A stretch of 5,893 bases of DNA from Selenomonas sp. (GTDB lineage Bacteria > Bacillota_C > Negativicutes > Selenomonadales > Selenomonadaceae): NCBI GenBank assembly GCA_017940705.1, contig JAGAYB010000001.1:1-5893 (forward strand). Reading direction: 5' to 3'. Within the stretch, counting starts at the first letter, position 1. Every line of letters starts with the position of its first letter. Made by a program: the position numbers and the translations under genes. The notes beneath the pieces are model-generated. The model was not told the DNA's origin. It did not search any database and saw nothing but the letters and a program-made list of their open reading frames with translations. Below, piece after piece: positions 1 to 5,803 of this stretch.

Positions 1-566
1 GTAGACATGGGCAGCGCCTCAATATCATTCCAGCTAAGACCTGCCTCCGACAGCATTTTGTAAAGGAAATACTGCGCCGTGGTATTCTTCACATAGCCCA
101 CTTTCTTGCCGCGCAAATCCGCCACCGTCTTTATTTTGTCCTTCTGCTGGGCGCTGACGATAAGTTCCTGATTTAAGGTCGTGCCTTTTCTGATGGCAAT
201 AATCTTGAAATTGCCGCCATTATTGGCTAGTGAAGCAAAAATCGGCGGTATCTGACTGCCACAGCCGGCATCCAGCTGTCCGGCAGCGATGGATTCCAAC
301 ACCAGGCCGCCGCTGCGCAGATTGTGAAATTCCACCTTGTAAGGCGTATCAGCCAGACCTGCGGCCTCAACTATCCCCTGTGCATTCTTGGACGATGCCG
401 CTCCGATATGCAGGGTGACTTTTGACAAGTCACCGTCATATTTATTCGAGGCCGTAAATACTGTCTTCGTCGTTGCGGCATTGCTATTATCGCCGCCGCA
501 GCCGGACATTGCCAGTAATGCCATCAGGCCTGCACCTGCTGCCAGTAATTTCAACTTTAAATTCAT
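1..566 (-). CDS. SsuA/TauA-like ABC transporter substrate-binding lipoprotein (partial, C-terminus outside window)
   Basis: The first 188 residues of a periplasmic-type binding protein read from ATG at 566 and leave the window at base 1 without a stop. The start follows a strong AAGGAGGA site (573-580) with six bases between. The N-terminus has a short basic stretch, a hydrophobic segment and a lipobox-like LLAMSGC with the lipidation Cys at residue 23, so an anchored lipoprotein is expected. The mature part shows features of the NMT1/SsuA/TauA/NrtA group: an LRSGGLVLESIAAGQLDAG segment near residues 80-100, and then VADLRGKKVGYVKNTTAQYFL near 149-170, typical of aliphatic sulfonate, taurine or nitrate binders. 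Met at lipobox -3 is less usual. Sulfonate as ligand is inferred from family resemblance and from the sulfur-related neighbours; the pocket is only partly visible. Its own promoter, operator and attenuator lie at 592-711. Membrane and ATPase partners presumably follow beyond base 1. Confidence 0.85.
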   Translation of the reverse strand, partial: MNLKLKLLAAGAGLMALLAMSGCGGDNSNAATTKTVFTASNKYDGDLSKVTLHIGAASSKNAQGIVEAAGLADTPYKVEFHNLRSGGLVLESIAAGQLDAGCGSQIPPIFASLANNGGNFKIIAIRKGTTLNQELIVSAQQKDKIKTVADLRGKKVGYVKNTTAQYFLYKMLSEAGLSWNDIEALPMS

Positions 567-591
567 AATGATTCCTCCTTCTTGTTGACAA

Positions 592-635
592 TAAAAAAGA
601 GGTTTTGCATAGAAATAAGCCTACGCAAAACCTCT
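592..635 (-). terminator. Intrinsic terminator in the 5' leader of the SsuA-like gene (copy 1)
   Basis: On the minus strand AGAGGTTTTGC (635-625) pairs perfectly with GCAAAACCTCT (608-598). The stem is extended by GUAG/CUAU (one G-U pair) to 15 pairs around an eight-base loop and is followed at once by a run of Ts (598-593). It lies between the promoter and the ribosome binding site, so it can act as an attenuator. It is also the only terminator seen after the PLP-enzyme gene, so it probably ends read-through from the upstream operon as well. On the plus strand the hairpin is not followed by a T-run, so it works in one direction. Confidence 0.9.
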
Positions 636-669
636 GGTTCTCCAGTCAGTTTTCTTCCCCTTTAAGGAT
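592..669 (-). promoter_or_regulatory. Candidate attenuator / structured leader RNA (copy 1)
   Basis: Transcription is predicted to begin near A669, seven bases after the -10 box. The leader first forms a short hairpin, UCCU (668-665) with GGGA (659-656), then carries the conserved AACUGACUGG segment (651-642), then the terminator. The segment AGAACC-AGA-GGUUUU (641-627) can fold into a six-pair hairpin that would use up the terminator's 5' arm, a plausible antiterminator. There is no ATG with a ribosome site upstream of the terminator, so a leader peptide is unlikely. The trigger (ligand, protein or small RNA) is unknown, and I recognise no S-box, T-box or other named riboswitch. A free-standing sRNA of about 75 nt is an alternative reading. 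Confidence 0.5.
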
Positions 670-675
670 GACTTT

Positions 676-704
676 ATGTTACATTATTATGCCTATCATG
701 TCAA
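676..704 (-). promoter_or_regulatory. Sigma-70 type promoter of the SsuA-like gene (copy 1)
   Basis: The minus strand has a perfect -35 box TTGACA (704-699), a 17-base spacer and a -10 box TAACAT (681-676). The predicted start is near 669. It begins 17 bases after the stop of the PLP-enzyme gene, so the next transcription unit starts almost at the operon's end. The same boxes with the same spacing occur at 5804-5832. Confidence 0.85.
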
Positions 705-711
705 TAGGTTT
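689..711. promoter_or_regulatory. Candidate repressor operator over the -35 box (copy 1)
   Basis: On the plus strand the site reads ATGCCTAT (689-696), seven bases, then ATAGGTTT (704-711). The inner five bases of each arm (CCTAT/ATAGG) are perfectly inverted; the left arm matches the full eight-base half-site inferred from both copies. The dyad covers the -35 hexamer, which suggests repression by a dimeric regulator. Rrf2-family sulfur repressors such as CymR use dyads of about this size, but that assignment is an inference; no regulator gene is in the window. Confidence 0.5.
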
Positions 712-721
712 ATGATAAATG

Positions 722-1915
722 TTAAATTTTTTCTAATACGTCCGCCAGTTCAGCAATAATATCCTCTGCCCGTTCCAGCCCCACGGACAGCCGCAGCTGC
801 CCTAATGTTATGCCTGCTGCCGCCAAATCTGCCGGTGAATAAGACCTGTGGGATGTTTTGGCGGCGTACGATAATGTAGTGGCCGTACCAGCCAGACTGG
901 GTACATATTTGATGGTACGCAATTCCCTGATGACTGTAGCGGCTTCCTTTTCTCCACCGCGCAGGTTAAAACTCAGCATGCCGCCAAAAAGCCCCGCGGA
1001 AAACTGTGCCTTAGCCCATTCATGACTTGCAGAAGACACCAGCCCCGGATAAAAGACCCTTTCAATCTTCGGATGCTTTTCCAGGTATTGCGCCACCTGC
1101 ATTGCATTATGTGAGTGAGCCGTAACCCGGAGGCTCAATGTGCGCAGGCTGCGTGCCAGCAGCCAGCTGTCATCTGCCCCCAGTACGGCTCCGTATAACG
1201 TCAACGTCTTATGAATCTTGTCGATAAGCGCCTGACTGCCTGCCGCCGCGCCGCCGATAATATCGCTGTGACCGCCCAGATATTTTGTGGCACTATACAG
1301 CACTACATCGGCTCCTAAAAGAGCCGGTTTTACCACCACCGGTGTAGCAAAGGTATTATCCACAAAAAACAGTAAACCATGCTCATGCGCCACCTTGGCC
1401 ACCGCAGCCATATCCGGCACTTCCATCAAGGGATTGCAGATAGATTCCGTGTAAATGAGCTTCGTTTCCGGGCGGATAAAATCGGCAATATTTTCATGGA
1501 GGAAATCCACAAAGGTCACACTGACACCAAACCTTGACAGTTCATTGGCCAAAAAATCATGAACACCGCCATAAAGCACTGGCGAGGAAATAATATGATC
1601 CCCCTGCTGCACAACTGAGAGAATACTCATTGTGATGGCCGCCATGCCTGAAGAAAATACCAGTGCCGCTTCCGTTTCATCCGCAGCCGCCAGTATTTCA
1701 CTCACAGCATCTGTATTCGGATGACGCATGCGGCTGTATATATAGCCATCATCTTCACCCTCGTAAATTCTGTCCACCGATGGCACATCATCAAAGGCAA
1801 AGACCGAGGTCCGATAAAGCGGCAATACCTCCGGCACTGATGATGACTTCGCCACCTGTTTGTAAAACTGGCCATCACCTGTATGGATAAGACCGGTATC
1901 CAGATTTTTTCCCAT
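722..1915 (-). CDS. Cys/Met-metabolism PLP-dependent enzyme (cystathionine gamma-synthase/lyase-like), substrate unresolved
   Basis: This 397-residue protein has the normal length and full fold of the Cys/Met metabolism PLP family, whose members make or break C-S bonds or condense O-acyl-homoserines with sulfur. Visible are the phosphate-binding Tyr60 and Arg62 (YSR), the SSGMAA turn (88-93), stacking Tyr115, Asp186 in VDNTFATP, and the PLP lysine Lys211 in SATKYLGGHSD; Arg375 in LRLSVGLE should bind the substrate carboxylate. Two places differ from common members: the usual Y-S/T-R-S-G-N-P-T is YSRMRHPN, and the usual SLGGVES is SLAGTAT (341-347), so the Glu often tied to substrate choice in gamma-lyases is Ala346. 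Lyase, synthase or sulfhydrylase therefore cannot be chosen. The start is ATG with an AGGGGG site eight bases upstream (1924-1929). It is the last gene of the operon, 21 bases after metI, and probably acts in the cytosol on a product of the imported compound. Confidence 0.88.
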   Translation of the reverse strand: MGKNLDTGLIHTGDGQFYKQVAKSSSVPEVLPLYRTSVFAFDDVPSVDRIYEGEDDGYIYSRMRHPNTDAVSEILAAADETEAALVFSSGMAAITMSILSVVQQGDHIISSPVLYGGVHDFLANELSRFGVSVTFVDFLHENIADFIRPETKLIYTESICNPLMEVPDMAAVAKVAHEHGLLFFVDNTFATPVVVKPALLGADVVLYSATKYLGGHSDIIGGAAAGSQALIDKIHKTLTLYGAVLGADDSWLLARSLRTLSLRVTAHSHNAMQVAQYLEKHPKIERVFYPGLVSSASHEWAKAQFSAGLFGGMLSFNLRGGEKEAATVIRELRTIKYVPSLAGTATTLSYAAKTSHRSYSPADLAAAGITLGQLRLSVGLERAEDIIAELADVLEKI

Positions 1916-1936
1916 ATAGCCGTCCCCCTGTATAAG

Positions 1937-2614
1937 TCAATGTGTATTTTTCTCAGCTAACTTGTTGCCCAAAAACTGTATAAGGCAGACAATCGCTACC
2001 AACACCACCACAGTTCCCACCGTCACATCTTCCTGAAAACGGTTGTGGCCGTATTTAATAGCAAAATCCCCCAGACCGCCTGCGCCTACAGCTCCGGCCA
2101 TCGCGGTAAGGCCAATAAGGCTGATGGTGGTCAGAGTGGTTGCTCTCACAATCGGCGCAATGCTTTCCCGGAGATAGACCTTGAAGATTACCTCACGTGG
2201 GCTAAGTCCCATGGCCTGTGCTGCTTCAATCACACCGCTGCCGATTTCCGTGAGCGCCGACTCCACCTGCCGCGAAAAAAAGGGCACAATGCCGCAGACC
2301 AAAGGAATAATAGCCCCCTTCACCCCGATACCAGTACCCACTACCATTCTGGTGATCGGCAGGAGCAAGGTCAGCAGAATGATAAAGGGTATGGAACGAA
2401 AGGTGTTGATGGCTTTATCAACAATCTGATAAACAGTGTTACGTTCCAAAATTCCGCCCGGTTTAGTGACAATCAGCACCACCCCGAAGATAAGCCCCAG
2501 CACAAAGGAAATACTGCCGGCAATGCCCACCATTAAAAAAGTATCTATAATTGCCTGATAAAACTCCGGCAGTTTCTGCATGAGATTGGGAAATAACGTA
2601 TTAAGCAGCGCCAT
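1937..2614 (-). CDS. metI: MetI-family ABC transporter permease (methionine-type importer)
   Basis: The protein has 225 residues, close to the usual MetI length of about 217, and about five membrane segments (roughly residues 22-50, 72-95, 100-114, 153-178 and 196-215). The cytoplasmic coupling loop that docks onto the ATPase is clear as EAAQAMGLSPREVIFKV (120-136). The segment LIGLTAMAGAVGAGGLGDFA (166-185) is highly typical of MetI. A dimer of this protein forms the pore with two MetN. Its ATG overlaps the end of metN by 14 bases, and its ribosome site GGAGGTGA (2621-2628) lies inside the last metN codons, so translation is probably coupled. The family is certain; methionine itself as the cargo is inferred, since the family also carries other sulfur compounds. 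Confidence 0.95.
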   Translation of the reverse strand: MALLNTLFPNLMQKLPEFYQAIIDTFLMVGIAGSISFVLGLIFGVVLIVTKPGGILERNTVYQIVDKAINTFRSIPFIILLTLLLPITRMVVGTGIGVKGAIIPLVCGIVPFFSRQVESALTEIGSGVIEAAQAMGLSPREVIFKVYLRESIAPIVRATTLTTISLIGLTAMAGAVGAGGLGDFAIKYGHNRFQEDVTVGTVVVLVAIVCLIQFLGNKLAEKNTH

Positions 2615-3641
2615 CTTTAATCACCTCCACGGTTACATTACGGCCGCTAACATAAGCCAGTGCCTCCCTGAGCTGATTTCGCGCGCCCTTTAGGATTGCC
2701 ACGGTTCCGCCCAGAGGCATGCCCTCCACCAGTTCCACATCACTGAACAAAATATTGACCGTCACATCAAACTTTTTGGATATGTAGGAAATCAAAGGCT
2801 CGGAAACATTTGTTTCCCGATAACGCATTTTCACCAGTTGTTCGTCAGCAGACAGTTCGGCAATCTCCGCCTTGTCCTCAATCAGCTGATAAATTTCCGA
2901 CAGATTTGATGTTGTGTTGATAAAACTCTTGGTTATCGGCTGCACCGGCTGGGCAAAAAGTGAATAGACGGTATTTTCCTCCACCACCCGTCCATGCTCC
3001 ATGACCGCCACGCGATGACAAATTTTCTTTATCACATCCATTTCATGGGTTATGACTACCACCGTAATGCCCAGCTCCGTATTCAGCCGGGCCAGCAGTT
3101 TCAAGATGGACTTCGTTGTTTGCGGGTCCAGTGCGCTGGTGGCTTCATCACAAAGCAGGATTTCGGGGTCTGTAGCCAGTGCCCTGGCGATAGCCACACG
3201 CTGCTTTTGACCGCCGGAAAGCTGTGACGGATATGCTCCGGCTCTGTCCTCCAGTTCCACAAAAGCCAATAACTCAGTTACTTTTCTTGTAATATCCGCC
3301 TGCGATAAGCCGGTATTTTCGATTGGCAGGGCGATATTCTGCGCAGCAGTCCGGGAAGGCATCAGATTAAACTGCTGAAAAATCATGCCAATTTTTTTCC
3401 GTTGTTCGCGCAATGCCTTAGGTGATAAAGTCAGCATATCCACACCGTTTACGATAACACTGCCAGCTGTCGGGCGTTCCAAAAGATTTATGCAGCGTAC
3501 CAGTGTGGACTTCCCGGCGCCGGAAAAACCGATGATACCGTAGATTTCCTTGTCCTGAATAGTCAGGTTCACATCCTGCACCGCTGTTACCTGCTTATCC
3601 TTGATGGTAAAAGTCTTACTGATATCCTTTAGGACAATCAT
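2601..3641 (-). CDS. metN: MetN, ATP-binding subunit of methionine-type ABC importer with C-terminal NIL domain
   Basis: This ABC ATPase is complete. Counting from ATG at 3641 (346 residues), Walker A GFSGAGKST is at 38-46, the Q-loop Gln at 89, signature LSGGQ at 141-145, Walker B ILLCDEATSALD at 161-172 and the H-loop His at 199. The C-terminal part, roughly 267-342, matches the NIL domain (for example NILFSDVELVEG and GGTVAILKG). In E. coli MetN this domain binds methionine and shuts the transporter down when internal methionine is high, so feedback inhibition is expected. A longer reading from GTG at 3650 is possible, but that GTG lies within the GAGGTGA ribosome site (3647-3653), which is five bases before the ATG. 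The ATG also gives the family's usual start (MIVLKDISKTF). It begins 15 bases after metQ and overlaps metI. Confidence 0.95.
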   Translation of the reverse strand: MIVLKDISKTFTIKDKQVTAVQDVNLTIQDKEIYGIIGFSGAGKSTLVRCINLLERPTAGSVIVNGVDMLTLSPKALREQRKKIGMIFQQFNLMPSRTAAQNIALPIENTGLSQADITRKVTELLAFVELEDRAGAYPSQLSGGQKQRVAIARALATDPEILLCDEATSALDPQTTKSILKLLARLNTELGITVVVITHEMDVIKKICHRVAVMEHGRVVEENTVYSLFAQPVQPITKSFINTTSNLSEIYQLIEDKAEIAELSADEQLVKMRYRETNVSEPLISYISKKFDVTVNILFSDVELVEGMPLGGTVAILKGARNQLREALAYVSGRNVTVEVIKDGAA

Positions 3642-3656
3642 CCCTGTCACCTCACT

Positions 3657-4487
3657 TTATTGACGCTCCCATGCCGGAATATACTGGCCGTGGAAATCAT
3701 TTTTATAAATTTCCTTGGTCTTTTCCGACTGATAGGCCTTGACGATTTCCTTATAGAGTTCCTTGTCCTTGTCTGCCGTTCTGACCACAATGACATTAAA
3801 GAAATCATTGCCCTTGTAATATTCGATAGCGTCCTTGAAAATCGCATCCTTATCCGGCACCAGACCTGCATCCACTGCGAACTGGCCATTGATGACAGCC
3901 GCGGCTACGTCCGGCAGCAGCGAGGCCGTCTGCGAAGCATCTACCTGTACAATTTTAATGCCAGCAACATTCTCCTCAATATCTTCCAATTCCGGGGTGA
4001 TGCCTGCCGTGCTTTTCAGCCGGATAAGACCGGCTGCCTGCAGTACATTGAGTGCCCGGCCAAAGTTGACCGTATCATTGGGCACGGCAATTTTGTCACC
4101 GGCTTTAACCTCCTTGATGTCGTGGATATTCTTGGAATACAGATTCAGCGCTGACAGCATCGTGTCCCCAATAGCAGTGATTTCATAACCATGCTTCTTA
4201 ACCTCATTATTCAGGAACTTATGGTGCTGAAAAGCATTCATTTCTATTTCCTTATTAGCCAGAGCCGCATTCGGCTGGGTGTAATCCGTAAAGACAACCA
4301 GCTCAATATCCACGTTTTTCTCCTTGAACTTATCAATAATCGGTTTCCAAATGATTTCGTCAGCAGCACCTGACACACCGACCCTGACCTTCTGTACATC
4401 GGCAGCCTTGTTGTCGCCGCAGCCAGCAGCCACTACGCCCAGCACCACCAATAACGTAAACAATAATACCTTTGCTAATTTTTTCAT
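3657..4487 (-). CDS. metQ: MetQ/NlpA-family substrate-binding lipoprotein
   Basis: This is a 276-residue binding protein of the NlpA/MetQ family, which captures methionine or related compounds outside the membrane and hands them to MetI/MetN. The start taken is ATG at 4487 (MKKLAKVLLF), nine bases after GAGGG (4497-4501). A TTG at 4496 and an ATG at 4493 are in frame but too close to that site. A hydrophobic signal segment ends in VVAAGC with the lipid Cys at residue 23. Family ligand motifs are present: YTQPNAALA, NAFQHH (84-89), VPNDTVNFGRAL with Asn141 and Arg144, and VINGQFAVDAGL (198-209). One difference is that the region usually reading P-M/L-x-xYS is SALNLYS and lacks the proline, so the ligand may not be free L-methionine. 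It lies 34 bases after the M20 gene, unusual in sitting behind a hydrolase rather than after metI. Confidence 0.94.
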   Translation of the reverse strand: MKKLAKVLLFTLLVVLGVVAAGCGDNKAADVQKVRVGVSGAADEIIWKPIIDKFKEKNVDIELVVFTDYTQPNAALANKEIEMNAFQHHKFLNNEVKKHGYEITAIGDTMLSALNLYSKNIHDIKEVKAGDKIAVPNDTVNFGRALNVLQAAGLIRLKSTAGITPELEDIEENVAGIKIVQVDASQTASLLPDVAAAVINGQFAVDAGLVPDKDAIFKDAIEYYKGNDFFNVIVVRTADKDKELYKEIVKAYQSEKTKEIYKNDFHGQYIPAWERQ

Positions 4488-4521
4488 AACCATCAACCCT
4501 CTTTCATTTTTCTACTGTCAA

Positions 4522-5682
4522 TCAGCGACCTAAAAAAGTCAGCGCGTAATTTATATGCAAGTCAGCGGCGATAGGCACAGCTTCATCAGGCGGCGCCAGT
4601 TTTTCGCTATGCAGCACCTTAGCAGAATCAGAACCTTCCTGCGCTGTACCCACATGAGCATATACACCGGGAATCTCCTTGATGTATTCAGCAAAATCAT
4701 CCGCGGCAAAACCAAAGATAGGTGCTTCCGAAAGTTTTACTTTGTCCTTGCCAAGCAGGTCTGCCGCGACCTGAGATATTTCCTCTCTGGCAGTCTCATC
4801 ATTGATGAGCGCACTGGCAAAACAGTCATATTCTGCTGCCGCCTGCACACCATAGCCTGCTGTCACCTTTTCTGCCAGTTCACTGATTTTAGCTTTTAGT
4901 TTTTGCCGGCTGTCTTCGGAAAAGGCGCGAAAACTGCCTTCAATGACAGCACTATCGGCGATGATATTGTAAGAGTTTCCTGCTTTAAAGACGCCAATGC
5001 CCACATTAACCGGTTCATCGGCTGGCAGCAGCCAGCTGGAAAGTTTGACAATTTCTCCCACCAATACTGCGCCGGCCTGCAGGGCATCCCTGCCCAAATG
5101 CGGTTTAGAGGTATGCGCCTTCCTGCCCGTAAGCGTTATGCGGAAGAAATCACAAGACGCTGCATCAGCTTTACGGGAAAGCGCCACCGTCCCCAGCGGC
5201 ACATCCGGCGCAATATGGACACCAAAAGCCCGGTCATAACCTGTCAGCAGCCCCTGCTCCCGGAAATACTGCGAACCATGGCCAAATTCCTCAGCCTGCT
5301 GAAAAGCCAGCAATACCGTCCCGGAAAATTTATCTTTAAGCTCTGCCAGTTTCTGCGCAGCCGCCAGCAACGCTGCCGTATGGATATCATGGCCGCAGGC
5401 GTGCATTATGCCCTGATTAACCGACTTATAAGGCAAAGCCGTCTGCTCCTCAATAGGCAGGGCATCAATATCTGCCCGCAGGAGAATTTTGCGCCCATTA
5501 TCGTTATGCCCTTTTATCCGGGCAAAGGTTCCTGTCCCCCCCACCGTCTGATACTCTATACCGCACGCCGTCAGCTTATCACGAATATATTTTGCCGTGT
5601 TGTGCTCCTGACCGCTCAGCTCAGGATGCTGGTGTAAAAACCTGCGGCATTCTCTGGCAAACTCACTATCGCAATGCTCCAT
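4522..5682 (-). CDS. M20 family (M20D-type) metal-dependent amidohydrolase / N-acyl-amino-acid hydrolase
   Basis: This cytosolic enzyme of 386 residues has the usual M20D length and no signal or membrane segment. With the ATG start, the two-metal centre ligands are visible: Cys96 and His98 in MHACGHD, Glu131/132 in QQAEE, His156 in GVHI and His358 in LHSEKL. Asp71 and Asp73 lie in LLRADIDALPI. The lid domain is roughly 175-290 with LTGRKAHTSKPHLGRDA, typical of the dimerisation domain. Relatives remove acetyl, hippuryl or indole-acetyl groups from amino acids. In front of an importer and a C-S enzyme, deacylation of an N-acylated sulfur amino acid is the natural guess, but the substrate cannot be read from sequence. 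The ATG at 5682 is five bases after GAGGTGA (5688-5694); the GTG at 5691 falls inside that site and is rejected. It is the first gene of the operon, behind the attenuator at 5719-5762. Confidence 0.93.
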   Translation of the reverse strand: MEHCDSEFARECRRFLHQHPELSGQEHNTAKYIRDKLTACGIEYQTVGGTGTFARIKGHNDNGRKILLRADIDALPIEEQTALPYKSVNQGIMHACGHDIHTAALLAAAQKLAELKDKFSGTVLLAFQQAEEFGHGSQYFREQGLLTGYDRAFGVHIAPDVPLGTVALSRKADAASCDFFRITLTGRKAHTSKPHLGRDALQAGAVLVGEIVKLSSWLLPADEPVNVGIGVFKAGNSYNIIADSAVIEGSFRAFSEDSRQKLKAKISELAEKVTAGYGVQAAAEYDCFASALINDETAREEISQVAADLLGKDKVKLSEAPIFGFAADDFAEYIKEIPGVYAHVGTAQEGSDSAKVLHSEKLAPPDEAVPIAADLHINYALTFLGR

Positions 5683-5718
5683 ACCGGTCACCTCATTCTA
5701 TCCTTGCCCCTGGAAACC

Positions 5719-5762
5719 TAAAAAGAGGTTTTGCACAGGAAAATATCCGTTGCAAAACCTCT
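5719..5762 (-). terminator. Intrinsic terminator in the leader of the M20-metQNI operon (copy 2)
   Basis: On the minus strand AGAGGTTTTGCA (5762-5751) pairs perfectly over 12 bases with TGCAAAACCTCT (5735-5724), with a 15-base loop holding a short GG/CC pairing, and a T-run follows at 5724-5720. It lies 37 bases upstream of the first gene's start and downstream of a strong promoter, the layout of an attenuator. The lower stem is identical to the one at 592-635 while the loop differs. Confidence 0.9.
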
Positions 5763-5797
5763 GGTTCTTCCAGTCAGTTATCTCGCTATTTGGCGAT
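5720..5797 (-). promoter_or_regulatory. Candidate attenuator / structured leader RNA (copy 2)
   Basis: The predicted transcript starts near A5797. It forms hairpin UCGC (5796-5793) with GCGA (5786-5783), then carries AACUGACUGG, then the terminator. Against copy 1 the third pair changes from C-G to G-C and the fourth from U-G to C-G, so pairing is kept while sequence changes. AGAACC-AGA-GGUUUU (5768-5754) can again form a hairpin that excludes the terminator. No start codon with a ribosome site precedes the terminator. The signal sensed is unknown; a sulfur metabolite, a protein or an sRNA role are all open. Confidence 0.5.
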
Positions 5798-5803
5798 GAC
5801 CTT

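Larger units (their letters stand above)
592..711 (-). repeat. Dispersed promoter-leader-terminator repeat, copy 1 (partner at 5719-5839)
   Basis: The block from operator to terminator T-run recurs at 5719-5839 in the same orientation. By eye about 86 of 100 aligned positions outside the terminator loop agree, with one single-base gap. Fully conserved parts are CCTATTGACATGAT, the -10 region, AACTGACTGGA, GAACCAGAGGTTTTGC and the terminator 3' arm. The changes fall in the operator arms, the first hairpin and the loop. No inverted ends or target duplications were seen, so it looks like a duplicated or shared regulatory module and not a mobile element. Confidence 0.8.

Noticed and set aside
230..588. 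Two short plus-strand frames opposite the SsuA-like gene
   Set aside because: They oppose a good lipoprotein signal and conserved binding-protein sequence and have no ribosome sites.
665..674. Helix between AGTCA next to the -10 box and TGACT in the leader, present in both copies
   Set aside because: The first arm lies mostly upstream of the predicted transcription start, so it would be missing from the RNA unless the start is several bases earlier.
592..711. The repeated block as a transposon relic or MITE
   Set aside because: There are no terminal inverted repeats or target duplications, and the conserved parts are exactly the promoter, leader and terminator elements.
2045..2536. Plus-strand open frame of 163 codons antisense to metI
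   Set aside because: It is a shadow of metI; the product is of low plausibility and no promoter or ribosome site is seen.
3642..3650. GTG start adding three residues to MetN
   Set aside because: The GTG lies inside the GAGGTGA ribosome site; the ATG at 3641 is well spaced and matches the family start.
3647..3889. Minus-strand frame of 80 codons inside the end of metQ
   Set aside because: It is an out-of-frame overlap with metQ, with Arg/Ser-rich content typical of a shifted frame.
3660..4154. Plus-strand open frame of 164 codons antisense to metQ
   Set aside because: It is the complement of a well-conserved MetQ and has no start signals.
4903..5637. Long plus-strand open frame of 244 codons antisense to the M20 gene
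   Set aside because: It mirrors a clearly conserved M20 protein with intact metal ligands, its product resembles no family I know, and it has no ribosome site.
5683..5691. GTG start adding three residues to the M20 protein
   Set aside because: It is also inside a GAGGTGA site; the ATG at 5682 has the proper five-base spacing.
5719..5797. S-box (SAM-I) or T-box leader before the methionine-type operon
   Set aside because: Only about 35 nt precede the terminator, and neither the S-box helices nor a T-box AGGGTGGNACCGCG-like sequence is present.
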